A stretch of 36,821 bases of DNA from Planctomycetota bacterium (GCA_016873095.1 VGYC01000059.1:1-36821), one strand, 5' to 3'. Numbered from the stretch's first letter, positions 25,276 through 34,302 are shown. The notes: a model not told the origin generated them from the sequence alone. Program-made: numbers and translations.

Positions 25276-25281
25276 ATTGTA
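25276..25281 (-). promoter_or_regulatory. Candidate -10 (TACAAT) for the ADP-ribosylglycohydrolase gene
   Basis: The minus strand reads GCTACAATG here. The same GCTACAATG occurs on the plus strand at 25380-25388 ahead of the divergent esterase gene. A start ~7 bases downstream would give a leader of about 27 bases carrying the GGAGAG SD. No good -35 is seen. Confidence 0.45.
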
Positions 25282-25381
25282 GCAATCCGTGGCGACTTCA
25301 TCGAATCTCATGACATCCCACATCCCACGCAAAACCGCCTGGCGACCTGCAACCACGCTCGTCTGCAATGAAGCAGCACGC

Positions 25382-25387
25382 TACAAT
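25382..25387 (+). promoter_or_regulatory. Candidate -10 (TACAAT) for the secreted esterase gene
   Basis: GCTACAATG on the plus strand, the mirror of the element on the other strand at 25276-25281, lies 34 bases before the esterase ATG. The leader would hold the AAGGAGAG ribosome-binding site. The -35 region is not recognisable. Confidence 0.45.
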
Positions 25388-25421
25388 GAAGGCTTGCACG
25401 CAACGCTACCAAGGAGAGTCC

Positions 25422-26921
25422 ATGTCCTGCCGCGTTTCCCTTGTCCTTGTGTTCCTGCTGCCGGTGGTCGCCTCGGCACAGGAGAATGCCACGCCGCTCG
25501 AATTCCAGCTCGCATTCAGCGACAAGGTTGCCAAGGTCCCGTTCACCGGCCGGGTCTTCGTGATGCTGTCCGCCGCCGAGATCAAGGACCTGCCTCAGAA
25601 GCCGAAGTGGTTCAACAACGAGCCGCTCTTTGCCCGCGACGTGAAGGACTGGATACCAGGCCAGCCGCTAGTGATCGGCAATGCGTCGCTATCGTTTCCG
25701 ATGCCGTTGTCGAAAGTCAAGCCGGGCACCTACTCGATACAGGCCATCATGGACTTCGACCTGGGGTCCGCGAACTGCACCGCCGGGCCGGGCAACGCCT
25801 ACAGCAAGCCAGTGCGTTTGAAGATCGACCCCGCCAAGACTGGCCCCATCAAGCTCGTCATCGATCAGGTGATACCGCAGGCGACCGTCAAGGAAGCGGA
25901 GCAGGTCAAGTTCATGGAAATGCCGAGCAAGCTGCTGTCGGCGTTTCATCGCAAACCGATGTCCTTGAGGGCCGGCGTCGTGTTGCCGAAGTCATTCGCC
26001 GCCAGTCCAGAGAAGCGCTATCCGGTCGTGTACGAGATTCCCGGTTTTGGCGGCAATCACACGATGGCTCATAATGCAGCGGCGCGCCAGGCAAGCGATG
26101 TCGCTGGTATCGAGATGATTCATGTCGTGCTCGATCCGGGTTGCCGGCTGGGTCATCACGTGTTTGCCGATTCCGAGAACAACGGTCCGTGCGGGCAAGC
26201 GCTCATCGCCGAGTTCATCCCGCACATCGAAAAGACCTTTCGTGGTCTCGGCATCCCGTCGAGTCGCTTCGTGACCGGTCATTCGTCCGGCGGCTGGAGC
26301 AGCCTGTGGCTGCAGGTTGTGTACCCGGACGTGTTTGGCGGAGTCTGGTCGACGGCGCCGGATTCGGTGGATTTCCGCGACTTCCAGAAGGTGGACATCT
26401 ACGCCGCCAATGCCAACCTGTTCACGGACGAGAAGGGGGTCCAGCGGCCGCTGGCCCGCAAGAAGGACAAGGTCACGCTGCACTACAAGCCGTTCTCCGA
26501 CATGGAAGCTGTGTTCGGCCACGGTGGTCAGCTTGGCTCCTTCGAGGCCGTCTTCAGCCCGCGCGGCCCCGATGGCCGGCCCCGTCTCCTCTGGGACCGC
26601 GCCACCGGCAAGATCGATCCGCAAACCGCCAGGACCTGGCAGCGCTATGACATCCGCCTCATGCTCGAGCAGAACTGGAAGACGCTGGCCCCTAAGCTGG
26701 CCGGCAAGCTGCACGTCTACATGGGCGACGAGGACACGTTCTATCTCGACGGCGCCACCAGGCTTCTCAAGGAGTCGCTCGCCAAGCTCGGCAGCGACGC
26801 GAAGGTGGAAATCTTCCCCGGCCGCGACCACGGCAACCTGCTCACCAAGGAGTTGCGCCAGCGCATCGGCCGCGAGATGGCCGACCGGTATCGCAAGGTG
26901 GCACGGATCGGCACGCCGTGA
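25422..26921 (+). CDS. Secreted esterase / alpha-beta hydrolase, ~500 residues
   Basis: The start ATG at 25422 follows AAGGAGAGTCC. The signal peptide is MSCRVSLVLVFLLPVVASAQ. The first ~170 residues are beta-rich and resemble an N-terminal immunoglobulin-like domain (PFTGRVFVMLS, KPGTYSIQAIMD). The hydrolase part has VVYEIPGFGGNH, the nucleophile in TGHSSGGWSS, the acid near MGDEDTFYLDG and the His in GRDHGNL. This is the arrangement of the esterase D/enterochelin-esterase group. The enzyme should act outside the cytoplasmic membrane; its substrate is unknown. It is transcribed divergently from the ADP-ribosylglycohydrolase. Confidence 0.85.
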   Translation: MSCRVSLVLVFLLPVVASAQENATPLEFQLAFSDKVAKVPFTGRVFVMLSAAEIKDLPQKPKWFNNEPLFARDVKDWIPGQPLVIGNASLSFPMPLSKVKPGTYSIQAIMDFDLGSANCTAGPGNAYSKPVRLKIDPAKTGPIKLVIDQVIPQATVKEAEQVKFMEMPSKLLSAFHRKPMSLRAGVVLPKSFAASPEKRYPVVYEIPGFGGNHTMAHNAAARQASDVAGIEMIHVVLDPGCRLGHHVFADSENNGPCGQALIAEFIPHIEKTFRGLGIPSSRFVTGHSSGGWSSLWLQVVYPDVFGGVWSTAPDSVDFRDFQKVDIYAANANLFTDEKGVQRPLARKKDKVTLHYKPFSDMEAVFGHGGQLGSFEAVFSPRGPDGRPRLLWDRATGKIDPQTARTWQRYDIRLMLEQNWKTLAPKLAGKLHVYMGDEDTFYLDGATRLLKESLAKLGSDAKVEIFPGRDHGNLLTKELRQRIGREMADRYRKVARIGTP

Positions 26922-26977
26922 ACTGGACTGCGGTATCCTGGCAGCCTCCACAACGGCTTGTGCGTCGGGCTGCGAGA

Positions 26978-27583
26978 TCAACCCAGGTTCGACGCCGTGC
27001 CCCATTGTCCGGCGAACACGAATTCGGCGAGGCGTTTGCGCTGGCGCGGCGCCAGGTCGCGATCCTTCAAGGCATGCGGCAATGCGTTCGGGTCGCCGGC
27101 GTAGCCGAAGGCCAGACCTGTGACGGGTTGCACGCCTTCAGGGATCTGGTACAACTCGCGGGCCCGGTCCGGCAGGATGCCGATCATCTGATGCACGTCA
27201 ATGCCGCGGGCGAGAGCCTCGAAGGTCAAGGTCGCGGAGGCCAGGCCGAGATCGTGGACGGCCGCCGCATTTGGTTTGTCATTATTCTTGAAGCGCAAGC
27301 TCGTGCAGCCCAGCGCCAGTACGGGGGCCGCCTTCGCCCAGGCCTGGTTGGGTTCGACCAAACAGGACAGCAGCTTGCCGAACTCGGCAGGGTTGTCGCT
27401 GGTCGCAACGATGTAGCTCCACGGTTGCTCGTTGTAGGATGACGCCGCCCAGCGCGCCGCCTCGAACAGCGAGCGCAGATCCGCCGCCGACACCGGCTTG
27501 TCGGCAAAGGCATAAGGACTCCAGCGTCGCGCGAGTGCCTCCTGAATAGGATGATCGGACTTGGCCTGCTTGAGGTGGCTCAT
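26978..27583 (-). CDS. Nitroreductase-family flavoprotein
   Basis: This 201-residue protein has the nitroreductase signatures RRWSPYAFADKPVSAADLRSLF (FMN-binding Arg/Ser residues near the N-terminus), AARWAASSYNEQPW, and the C-terminal LAFGYAGD with the final Arg-rich helix. FMN-dependent NAD(P)H oxidoreductases of this group reduce nitro compounds or quinones; the small 'Yfko/MhqN'-type size fits. It has no signal peptide and stands alone between two plus-strand genes. Confidence 0.87.
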   Translation of the reverse strand: MSHLKQAKSDHPIQEALARRWSPYAFADKPVSAADLRSLFEAARWAASSYNEQPWSYIVATSDNPAEFGKLLSCLVEPNQAWAKAAPVLALGCTSLRFKNNDKPNAAAVHDLGLASATLTFEALARGIDVHQMIGILPDRARELYQIPEGVQPVTGLAFGYAGDPNALPHALKDRDLAPRQRKRLAEFVFAGQWGTASNLG

Positions 27584-27712
27584 GAGGAAAGTTGACTCCC
27601 CACGGTGATCTTATTGAGGCCCCGGGACGTCGTGGCGACCTTCTGAAATGCAACCATTGCGTGTGGCATTATCGGAGCCAACTTCGACCGTGGCCCGATA
27701 TGAGGACAATCC

Positions 27713-28204
27713 ATGCCTGAAAATGACGACGACAAGTTCCTGTATGCGGCCGAGAAACTGCAAGACGGTCGCACGGTGGCCGAGGTTCGCAAGCTGCTGA
27801 TTGCGAAAAAGGGCGTCCCGGCCGAAGAGGCACAATCGATCGTGCTCAACGTCTATGCAGCTCAGAAGCTGCAAGAGGGGCTCAAGGCATCCGAGGTTCG
27901 TGAGCTGCTGCTGGCGAAGAAGAATGTAACTCCAGAAGAAGCGCGAGCCATCGTGGCTGAAGTTCGCGAGTCGCTTGCGGAGCCCGATCCAGTCGCCCCC
28001 GCAGGGGGCAACGCCATGCGTGGCTGGGGAATAACCTTGCTGGTCCTGGGCGTTGGCTCCTTCATCTTGCCACTCATGGGACTGCAGTTTCGCCTTCTCA
28101 ATCTTTTCGGGCAGGCAACACCATTTCTCGGAGGCGGCCTCGCCGTGCTGGGCGCCGTGCTCGTGGTTGTCTCGCTTCGTCCCGGTGGAACCCCACGACG
28201 GTAA
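27713..28204 (+). CDS. Membrane protein with duplicated N-terminal helical repeat
   Basis: The N-terminal half holds two copies of a ~35-residue unit, AAEKLQDGRTVAEVRKLLIA and AAQKLQEGLKASEVRELLLA, each followed by K-K-x-V-x-x-E-E-A-x-x-I-V. The copies are about 60% identical by eye. The C-terminal half has two hydrophobic helices (GWGITLLVLGVGSFILPLMG and PFLGGGLAVLGAVLVVVSL) and ends Arg-rich. The cytosolic repeats may bind a partner, with the helices anchoring the protein. I do not recognise the family. Translation probably starts at ATG 27713. Confidence 0.7.
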   Translation: MPENDDDKFLYAAEKLQDGRTVAEVRKLLIAKKGVPAEEAQSIVLNVYAAQKLQEGLKASEVRELLLAKKNVTPEEARAIVAEVRESLAEPDPVAPAGGNAMRGWGITLLVLGVGSFILPLMGLQFRLLNLFGQATPFLGGGLAVLGAVLVVVSLRPGGTPRR

Positions 28205-28377
28205 GAGTAACAGCAATGCGGTCCGGGGCCGCCTCCCGGGTTGGCACTGGCGCTGGGGCACCACAGGTGCTGTGGCTCGACACCGAGACGCCAGCAGACA
28301 GCGCTTGCGACAATGCGCACCGCCGCATAGAATCGCCAGGAGTCGCCGGTGTCCATCCTGGTAGGGGGAGCTTCTCC

Positions 28378-29337
28378 ATGTTGCAAGTGCGGCAAGACAT
28401 GTTGGCAATCGGGGTTCTCGGCTTCATTCTGCTGGCGAGCGCGCCGGGCCAGGCGGCTCTGGCGGCGCCCGCTCCGGAGTCCCAGCGCAGCAAGGACGGC
28501 AAGGAAAAGCCCGGCGACGATGCCAAGAAGGATGACGTCAAAAATGATGGCGGCAAGCAGACCGACTCGAAAAAACCGGCGACGGGACAGATCCCGCCGT
28601 TTCCTCTGAACATCGACATGATGTTGAAGAATCTGCCGCCGGGAGCGATGGAGCCGGCCCAGATCGAGCGCATGAAGAAAGACTTTCAGAAGATCCGCGA
28701 ACAGTATCAGAAGATGATGGCGGAGATGAACAAGAAACTGCCCAACGGGTTCCCCGGCGGAATCCCTGGCGGAATCCCTGGCGGATTTCCAGGTGGGATT
28801 CCTGGGATTCCTCCGGGAGCGTTGCCGCCGGGAGGCATTCCCGGCATCCCCGGCATGGGTGGCTTCGGGCCGGCCATGATGATGCAGCAACTCGCCGTCG
28901 AAGGCCGCCTCGGCGCCCGCATCGAGAAGCCGAGCGACGTGCTGATCGATCAGCTCGACCTTCCGAGGAAGCAAGGCCTGGTGATCCGCGAGGTCAAGTC
29001 CAAGTCGGCTGCCGCCAAGGCCGGCCTGAAAGCCAACGATATCCTCCTCGAGATCAACGGCAAGAGCGTGCCGGACGACCTAAACGTGCTCTTGAAGCAG
29101 CTTGCCGAGGTCAAGGCCGACGCCACGGTGGACGCCGTCGTCCTGCGCAAGGGCAAGAGGGAAACGATCAAGGGAATCGTGCTGCCCGAATTCAAGTTCC
29201 CGGGAGTCGTGCCGCCGCGGCCGACCGGCGTCCCTGGCCTTGTGCCGCCGCCACCTCCGCGTGGACAGTTTCCCAGGCTCTTCAACGGGATGCCGTGGCG
29301 AGCATGGGATTCCGTCTGGCTCAAAAGAATGCTTTAG
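28378..29337 (+). CDS. Secreted PDZ-domain protein with Gly/Pro-rich linker
   Basis: The 319-residue protein starts at ATG 28378 (GGGGGAG 7 bases upstream) with a signal peptide ending near QAALAAP. A Lys/Asp-rich stretch, a helical segment (QIERMKKDFQKIREQYQKM) and a Gly-Pro-Ile-rich linker with units of GGIP/GGFP follow. The PDZ domain spans about 180-275 (GLVIREVKSKSAAAKAGLKANDILLEING). A Pro-rich tail ends the protein. No trypsin-like domain is attached, so it is not a DegP-type protease; it is probably an extracytoplasmic scaffold. The linker is repetitive at the DNA level. Confidence 0.8.
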   Translation: MLQVRQDMLAIGVLGFILLASAPGQAALAAPAPESQRSKDGKEKPGDDAKKDDVKNDGGKQTDSKKPATGQIPPFPLNIDMMLKNLPPGAMEPAQIERMKKDFQKIREQYQKMMAEMNKKLPNGFPGGIPGGIPGGFPGGIPGIPPGALPPGGIPGIPGMGGFGPAMMMQQLAVEGRLGARIEKPSDVLIDQLDLPRKQGLVIREVKSKSAAAKAGLKANDILLEINGKSVPDDLNVLLKQLAEVKADATVDAVVLRKGKRETIKGIVLPEFKFPGVVPPRPTGVPGLVPPPPPRGQFPRLFNGMPWRAWDSVWLKRML

Positions 29338-29436
29338 GCCGGCTTTCCCGAGCCGTCGGGCCGACCCGGCCCGCTGGCCTTTGCCGCGCCTCGCTGCTAT
29401 CCTTTCCGTGTAGCATCACGCGGGAGAGGACCAGTC

Positions 29437-29811
29437 ATGGCCAAAGGGACGGGGAAACCGCGCAAGAAGATTCCGCGAGCGCTGGCGGTCGTACGTGCCG
29501 ACAACTGCACCGGCTGCGAGGCATGCATCGAGGTCTGCCCGGTCGATTGCATCTACAAGGTCCCCGGCGAAGATCAGCCGCACCTGCAGAGCTTCGTGGA
29601 CATCGACCTGGAGCGCTGCATCGGCTGCGACCTGTGCGAGCGCTGGTGCCCGTGGGATGCCATCGACATGGTGCCGCCCACGCAGCTCGTGGCCGCGGTC
29701 GCTGACAAGGGCGGCCCGGAACCGTACCTCGAGAAGAACGGCGCGCAACTCATCGCTGTTGCCCAAACCATTCAGGACCTGGCCATCGAGGCACAGCAAG
29801 CGAAGAAGTGA
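29437..29811 (+). CDS. 2[4Fe-4S] ferredoxin
   Basis: This 124-residue protein carries two cluster-binding motifs, CTGCEACIEVCPVD (about residues 24-37) and CIGCDLCERWCPWD (about 61-74), each C-x2-C-x2-C-x3-C-P. It has a basic N-terminal extension and a 45-residue C-terminal helical tail (IAVAQTIQDLAIEAQQ). It carries electrons to an unidentified partner. GAGAGGA precedes the ATG. It is followed within 29 bases by the di-haem peroxidase gene on the same strand; a common operon is possible, although the two act in different compartments. Confidence 0.9.
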   Translation: MAKGTGKPRKKIPRALAVVRADNCTGCEACIEVCPVDCIYKVPGEDQPHLQSFVDIDLERCIGCDLCERWCPWDAIDMVPPTQLVAAVADKGGPEPYLEKNGAQLIAVAQTIQDLAIEAQQAKK

Positions 29812-29839
29812 AGCGGCGCGTCGGTACGATGGAGCAACC

Positions 29840-31303
29840 ATGCGCAGGCCCGTCGTCGTCTTGTGGTTGTCGGCATGGTGGTTGTCGGCATGGTGGTTGT
29901 CGGCATGGTGGTTGTCGGCATTACTGGCACTCGGTTGCGCTCGAGCCGAGCGCTATCCGCCGCGTCCGCCGGCAGCCGACAAGTCGAATGAGCCCAAGGC
30001 CGTCCCGTTGATCCCTGCCGACTGGGTTTGGCTCGAGCCGAAGCCGGGACCAGATCTGCGAATCGTATTCGTTCCGGCGACGGCCGCCGAATGGTCGCAG
30101 CTGCCAGGGTTCTGGAACGTTGCGCCCGCTGTGCCGCTGGGCCTGCCGACGATTCACCTGGGGCTGGAAGCGTTGCCCGCGGTCGCCGGCTGGGCGCTGG
30201 CGGAACAGGCGCGGTCGGTACGCATCAAGGTGCCGCGTGGTTTGCCCGACCCGACGCCGTGGCTGCCCCCCGGCAATCCCCCGACAATGGCAAAATGGCG
30301 GCTCGGCAAGAAGCTCTTCTTTGCCGAAGTCTTGCCGATCTCCAATGCCGAGCCCATCAGCCGAGCCGACCGGACCGCGTGCGTCCATTGCCATCGTCCC
30401 GAGCATGGCTTCGCCGAGAAGCTGGCCACGAACCGCCACGGCAACCGCAACACGCTCTCACTCATCAACGTCGTCTATCGCAAGCAGCTGTTCTGGGATG
30501 GGCGGGCCGATTCGCTCGAGCAGACCATCGTCCGCGAACCGCACGACGAAAAGCTGCCGGTGGCGGACCGGCCGGCACGACATGCCTGGGGCAGCATCGT
30601 TGCGGTCATTCGCGAGGACGAGGACTACCGCCGCGAATTCCAGGAGGCCTTCGGCGTTCGCCAGCCGACGCAGGACGCCATCGCTCAGGCGCTGGCCACC
30701 TATCTGCGCACGATACTGTCCGGCGACTCCGCCGTCGATCGGGCAGCCGGGCCCGGCGGCCTCAACGCCGACACGCTGGAGGCGTTCCTGGACGACGACC
30801 TGCTCAAGCGCGGCGGCCTGAAGCGCGACACGGCGGCCAGGCAGATCTTGCTGGGACACGCACTCTTTCACGGCAAGGCTCGCTGCCACCTGTGCCATCC
30901 GCCGCCGCTGTACTTCGACGGCGACTTTCACAACATCGGCCTGGAAGCAAGCGACTTGCGACAGCTGCTGGGCGAGGACCTCGGCCGCTTCGAATTCGTC
31001 CCGGTCGGCTTGAAGGAAGCCCGTCTGCGCGGCGCCTACCGGACGCCGTCGCTGCGCGCCTTGCCGCGCACCGGGCCGTACATGCACGAGGGCAAGATGG
31101 ACACGCTGTCGGCGGTTGTCGAGTTCTTCAACCGGGGCGTCTCCGCACGAAGCAATCTTTTCGTGGCGAAGCCGTTGCTGGTCAGCCCCGGCCGGGCGCG
31201 CACCCTTGAACTTGATTCCCAAGAAAAAGCCGCCCTGGAGCTTTTCTTGCGTGCACTGGACGGCGGGCCGGTGGACGCGATGATCGCTACGCCAAAGCCT
31301 TGA
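29840..31303 (+). CDS. Di-haem cytochrome c peroxidase / MauG-like lipoprotein
   Basis: The 487-residue protein starts at ATG 29840 with GGAG 5 bases upstream. The signal sequence has a Leu/Trp-rich core built of four WLSA(W) repeats and a lipobox-like LALGC (Cys33), so it is likely a lipoprotein. Haem motifs are CVHCH (about 181-185) and CHLCH (about 349-353), with the family sequences GHGNRNTLSLINVVYR, FWDGRADSLEQ and TPSLRALPRTGPYMHEG. Such enzymes reduce peroxide or oxidise protein substrates outside the membrane. An N-terminal domain of ~140 residues before the first haem resembles the Arg-rich lid seen in large planctomycete cytochromes but is not recognised. Confidence 0.87.
   Translation: MRRPVVVLWLSAWWLSAWWLSAWWLSALLALGCARAERYPPRPPAADKSNEPKAVPLIPADWVWLEPKPGPDLRIVFVPATAAEWSQLPGFWNVAPAVPLGLPTIHLGLEALPAVAGWALAEQARSVRIKVPRGLPDPTPWLPPGNPPTMAKWRLGKKLFFAEVLPISNAEPISRADRTACVHCHRPEHGFAEKLATNRHGNRNTLSLINVVYRKQLFWDGRADSLEQTIVREPHDEKLPVADRPARHAWGSIVAVIREDEDYRREFQEAFGVRQPTQDAIAQALATYLRTILSGDSAVDRAAGPGGLNADTLEAFLDDDLLKRGGLKRDTAARQILLGHALFHGKARCHLCHPPPLYFDGDFHNIGLEASDLRQLLGEDLGRFEFVPVGLKEARLRGAYRTPSLRALPRTGPYMHEGKMDTLSAVVEFFNRGVSARSNLFVAKPLLVSPGRARTLELDSQEKAALELFLRALDGGPVDAMIATPKP
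29863..29922 (+). repeat. Four tandem 15-bp repeats inside the peroxidase signal peptide
   Basis: The unit GTGGTTGTCGGCATG occurs four times head to tail (the last copy ends in T instead of G). Fifteen bases equal five codons, so gain or loss of a copy lengthens or shortens the hydrophobic core (LSAWW) without changing frame. Confidence 0.9.
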
Positions 31304-31329
31304 GCACGATAGCGCCAGGCCAGCTTCGA

Positions 31330-31788
31330 CTACGCAATTCTGGAGGCAGATTGTCTCAAGCGCTTGCGCGCCAGCTTGAGGATGTCGCGATGGTCGAAGG
31401 CCAGTCTTGGCAAGCGGGCCAGGTCGTGCCAGGCGGCTTCCTCGGCGTCGTCCGCGGCCCGCGGCTGAACCTGGTCGGCATCGACGCGGGTCAAGTAGAC
31501 CACGGAAATGGTGCGGCCGCGCGGGTCGCGGCCCGGGGCGCCGAATGTGCCCAGCTGCTCCAGACGCTTGCCAGCAACTCCGGTTTCCTCGCGCAACTCG
31601 CGGCGTGCAGCGTCCGCCAGCGATTCATCCATGTCCACGAAGCCGCCGGGGATCGCCCACATGCCGGCGAAGGGGGCATGTTTCCGGCGAATCAGCAGGA
31701 CGCGCGGCCGAACATCGCTCGTCAGCACGACGATGTCCACCGTCACCGCCGGACGTGGAAACTCGTAGCAATACTTCTTCGCTGGCAT
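31330..31788 (-). CDS. Nudix hydrolase
   Basis: The Nudix box is complete: GGFVDMDESLADAARREL followed by REETGV, fitting G-x5-E-x7-R-E-U-x-E-E-x-G-U. The N-terminus VTVDIVVLTSDVRPRVLLIRR and the following GMWAIPGG resemble the ADP-ribose pyrophosphatase/NADH-pyrophosphatase type regulators, but the protein (152 residues) has no extra HTH domain. It hydrolyses nucleoside diphosphate derivatives; the substrate cannot be read from sequence. It stands alone, convergent with the peroxidase gene. Confidence 0.9.
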   Translation of the reverse strand: MPAKKYCYEFPRPAVTVDIVVLTSDVRPRVLLIRRKHAPFAGMWAIPGGFVDMDESLADAARRELREETGVAGKRLEQLGTFGAPGRDPRGRTISVVYLTRVDADQVQPRAADDAEEAAWHDLARLPRLAFDHRDILKLARKRLRQSASRIA

Positions 31789-31883
31789 GGTCGCACTCCA
31801 CCAGAAGTCACCCGAAGTCGGTCGATCCGGGAAGGCTTACCTTGGCCGCTTGCAACTTGAAACGCGTTCGGTAATTTGAGTAT

Positions 31884-32891
31884 ATGCCTGTGGAGCTTGC
31901 CAGCCCTGAGAGACGTGAACCGGCCACACCGGCGCCGCCGGTGTCGCCAGTGACGCCGGTCAGCTTGACCTGGACGCGCCCTCATCTCCTCGGACTGGAA
32001 CATCTCGGTCCGGACGAGATTGTTGCCATCCTGGACAGCGCCGAGAATTTCGTCAATCTCAGTCAACGAACCCGGAAGAAGCGCAGCGTGCTCGCCGGCC
32101 GGGTCATGGTAAACCTGTTCTTCGAGCCCTCGACGCGGACGCGGACCAGCTTCAGCCTGGCCGCTCGCCGACTTGGGGCCGACACGCTCGATTTCACGCC
32201 GGGCGGCTCCAGTCTGAGCAAGGGAGAGACGTTCATTGACACGGCCAAGAATATCGAGGCCATGGGAGTGGACGTGATGGTGGTGCGCCATTCATCACCC
32301 GGCGCGCCATTGCTCCTGTCCGGGCATCTGCAGTGCAGCGTCATCAATGCGGGCGACGGCGCCCACGAGCATCCCACGCAGGGCCTGCTCGACATGTTCA
32401 CGATCCGCCGCCGCAAGGGACGCCTCGAAGGCTTGACGGTCGGGCTGGTGGGGGACATCGCGCACAGCCGGGTGGCACGCAGCAACATTCACGGACTGAC
32501 GAAGCTGGGGGCCCATGTGATCGTTTGCGGCCCTCCCACTCTCGTGCCGCGCAACATCACCGAACTGGGCGTCGAGGTCTCTGACAATCTGGACGCCATC
32601 CTGCCGCGCTGCGACGTCATCAACATGTTGCGCATCCAGTTCGAACGGCAGCGCACAGGCCTGTTTCCATCCATTCGGGAGTACGCCAGGCTGTTTGGCA
32701 TGGACAGCGAGCGATTGCGGAAGGCCAAGTCGGACCTGTTGCTGCTGGCGCCTGGGCCGATCAACCGGGGAGTCGAGATCACGCCCGAGGTCGCCGACGG
32801 TCCTCACTCCGCCATCCTGGAGCAAGTCACCAACGGCCTTGCCGTGCGCATGGCCGTGCTGCATCTACTCTGCGGACAGCCGACGGAATAG
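31884..32891 (+). CDS. pyrB: Aspartate carbamoyltransferase catalytic subunit
   Basis: PyrB makes carbamoyl-aspartate, the second step of pyrimidine synthesis. The 335-residue protein has the carbamoyl-phosphate motif [12 protein letters not shown], the SLSKGET loop, [28 protein letters not shown] and the [13 protein letters not shown] end motif. A Pro-rich N-terminal extension of ~28 residues precedes [14 protein letters not shown]. No SD precedes the ATG; the sequence ahead reads TTTGAGTATATG, so a leaderless start or a start further downstream is possible. pyrC, its usual partner, does not follow. Confidence 0.92.
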   Translation: MPVELASPERREPATPAPPVSPVTPVSLTWTRPHLLGLEHLGPDEIVAILDSAENFVNLSQRTRKKRSVLAGRVMVNLFFEPSTRTRTSFSLAARRLGADTLDFTPGGSSLSKGETFIDTAKNIEAMGVDVMVVRHSSPGAPLLLSGHLQCSVINAGDGAHEHPTQGLLDMFTIRRRKGRLEGLTVGLVGDIAHSRVARSNIHGLTKLGAHVIVCGPPTLVPRNITELGVEVSDNLDAILPRCDVINMLRIQFERQRTGLFPSIREYARLFGMDSERLRKAKSDLLLLAPGPINRGVEITPEVADGPHSAILEQVTNGLAVRMAVLHLLCGQPTE

Positions 32892-32935
32892 GCGACCCGA
32901 CGCGTCCGGACGCGTGTCCCTGGCGTCGGTTTCAC

Positions 32936-33367
32936 TCAGCTCAGATCGATCGCCGGTTGCAGCGCTCGTCCGAAGCTGTCGTAAAAGGCCTCGTGCAGCA
33001 AGAAGATCTGCGAGACGTTTAGCCCCAGCGTGACCAGTTGCCGGCGAAGCTGCGCAAAAGCATGCGGGCCCAGACGGCGGGCGATCAAGGCACGCAGGTG
33101 CTCGCCGCACAGGTCGATCTCGACCGGCTTGCTGGAATGCAGGGGGTGAGTGAGATAGCGGAGGGTCCCTTGCTGATGGCAGACGGCGCAGCGGCGGCCC
33201 TCGGTGCGGACAATGAGCGGCTCCGCCTCGCCCACCGCCAGCGACTCCATGCAATGCGGGCAATAGGTCTTGGTGGCGATCTTGTCCCAGGGCCGGTTCT
33301 GGGCGGAACACAGGCTGCACGCCGGCGTGGCCTCGGTTTCCGCCGTCACAAAGCGCACGTGATGCAT
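32936..33367 (-). CDS. Zinc-ribbon hypothetical protein
   Basis: This 143-residue protein from ATG 33367 contains CSLC, CPHC and CAVC pairs plus a later CGEH, so it could bind two zinc ions. The first part (ACSLCSAQNRPWDKIATKTYCPHC) looks like a treble-clef ribbon. The C-terminal half is helical (EHLRALIARRLGPHAFAQLRRQL) and ends AFYDSFGRALQP. The frame stays open 29 codons further upstream with no support. Function unknown; proteins of this style are common in planctomycetes. It is convergent with pyrB. Confidence 0.7.
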   Translation of the reverse strand: MHHVRFVTAETEATPACSLCSAQNRPWDKIATKTYCPHCMESLAVGEAEPLIVRTEGRRCAVCHQQGTLRYLTHPLHSSKPVEIDLCGEHLRALIARRLGPHAFAQLRRQLVTLGLNVSQIFLLHEAFYDSFGRALQPAIDLS

Positions 33368-33699
33368 GGTCCGTTTTCTCGCAAGGAAGGATTTTGGAAG
33401 GAACGAGTCATGACCAAAAAACGGCCAACCCTTACATCGGCTGACATGGGTCAATCTCCTGATGACAATTTCATCCCAGCGGGCAATTGCAGGCGTCCGG
33501 GGGCGACAATCTGAATAGAGTTGAGGGTTGGTCTCGATTCAAGATGTCCCCCAGCTTATCCGTCTTAACAGCGATTCCCCCAATGCCGTCGCCGGGTATA
33601 ATGTCCCCGTGAGGATCCGTATTCTCAGTGTCCCGTCGGCAGTGATCGATCTGCAAACGGAACACAGAAGACTGAAAGCTCTTGAGGAAGGAGATCATC
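33368..33699. other. Intergenic region before the DsbD-alpha-like gene
   Basis: About 330 bases with no supported gene. A plus-strand GGGTATAAT element lies at 33594-33602. The region 33400-33560 has no clear repeats or terminators that I can see. Confidence 0.4.
33597..33602 (+). promoter_or_regulatory. Candidate -10 (TATAAT) for the DsbD-alpha-like gene
   Basis: A perfect TATAAT preceded by GGG lies 98 bases before the ATG at 33700. The -35 hexamer is poor. A leader of about 90 bases would carry AAGGAG. Confidence 0.5.
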
Positions 33700-34233
33700 A
33701 TGCTTGCAGCTTCCCAGCGCATCCGCCTGTCCCGTGTGATCGCCGCCGTCGCCGTGGCGGCCGGCCTTGTGCTCGGCCTCGGGACGTTTGACCTCCAGGC
33801 GGGCGGCAAGAAATCTGATTCGCAGGTGAAGATCACGGCTGTCGGTTCCAAGATCGACGCCGACGGTAATCAGAATGTCCTGATCACGCTCGACATCAAC
33901 AAGGGCTGGCATGCCTACGCCAACCCCGTCGGCAATCCCGACCTGCGGCCCAGCCAGACCGTCGTCAAGGTGCTGTCCAAGACGCAGAAGGCCGAGATCG
34001 AGTATCCCAAGGGCAAGCTGCACGAGGACAAGACGCTGGGCGACTACAAGGTCTTCGAGGGCAAGGTCGCCATCAAGGCCGCCGTCAAGCGTACCGCCGG
34101 CGACACCAGCCCACTCGAACTGGCTGTCACATTGCAAGTCTGCAACGACAGCACCTGTCTTCTGCCGGCGACCGTGAAAATCGCGGTAAAGCAGATTCTC
34201 CGGCGAACCGGGAGCGTCAGCGACCGGCGATGA
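33700..34233 (+). CDS. Secreted DsbD-alpha-like domain protein
   Basis: The protein (177 residues from ATG 33700, with AAGGAG 6 bases upstream) starts with a signal peptide (RVIAAVAVAAGLVLGLGTFDLQA). It then has the features of the N-terminal DsbD domain: NKGWHAYANPVGNPDLRPS, KLHEDKTLGDYKVFEGKV and, near the C-terminus, the redox pair CNDSTCLLP. In DsbD this domain passes electrons to periplasmic proteins. Here the membrane and thioredoxin parts are missing, so it is a stand-alone alpha domain. A Rho-independent terminator follows, and a secreted thioredoxin-fold protein comes next. Confidence 0.75.
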   Translation: MLAASQRIRLSRVIAAVAVAAGLVLGLGTFDLQAGGKKSDSQVKITAVGSKIDADGNQNVLITLDINKGWHAYANPVGNPDLRPSQTVVKVLSKTQKAEIEYPKGKLHEDKTLGDYKVFEGKVAIKAAVKRTAGDTSPLELAVTLQVCNDSTCLLPATVKIAVKQILRRTGSVSDRR

Positions 34234-34302
34234 GCGCCGGACCATGCTGGAGAAGCTGACGGTGAAATAAAGTTGCTGCGGGAAAAGTCATTACAATAGG
34301 AG

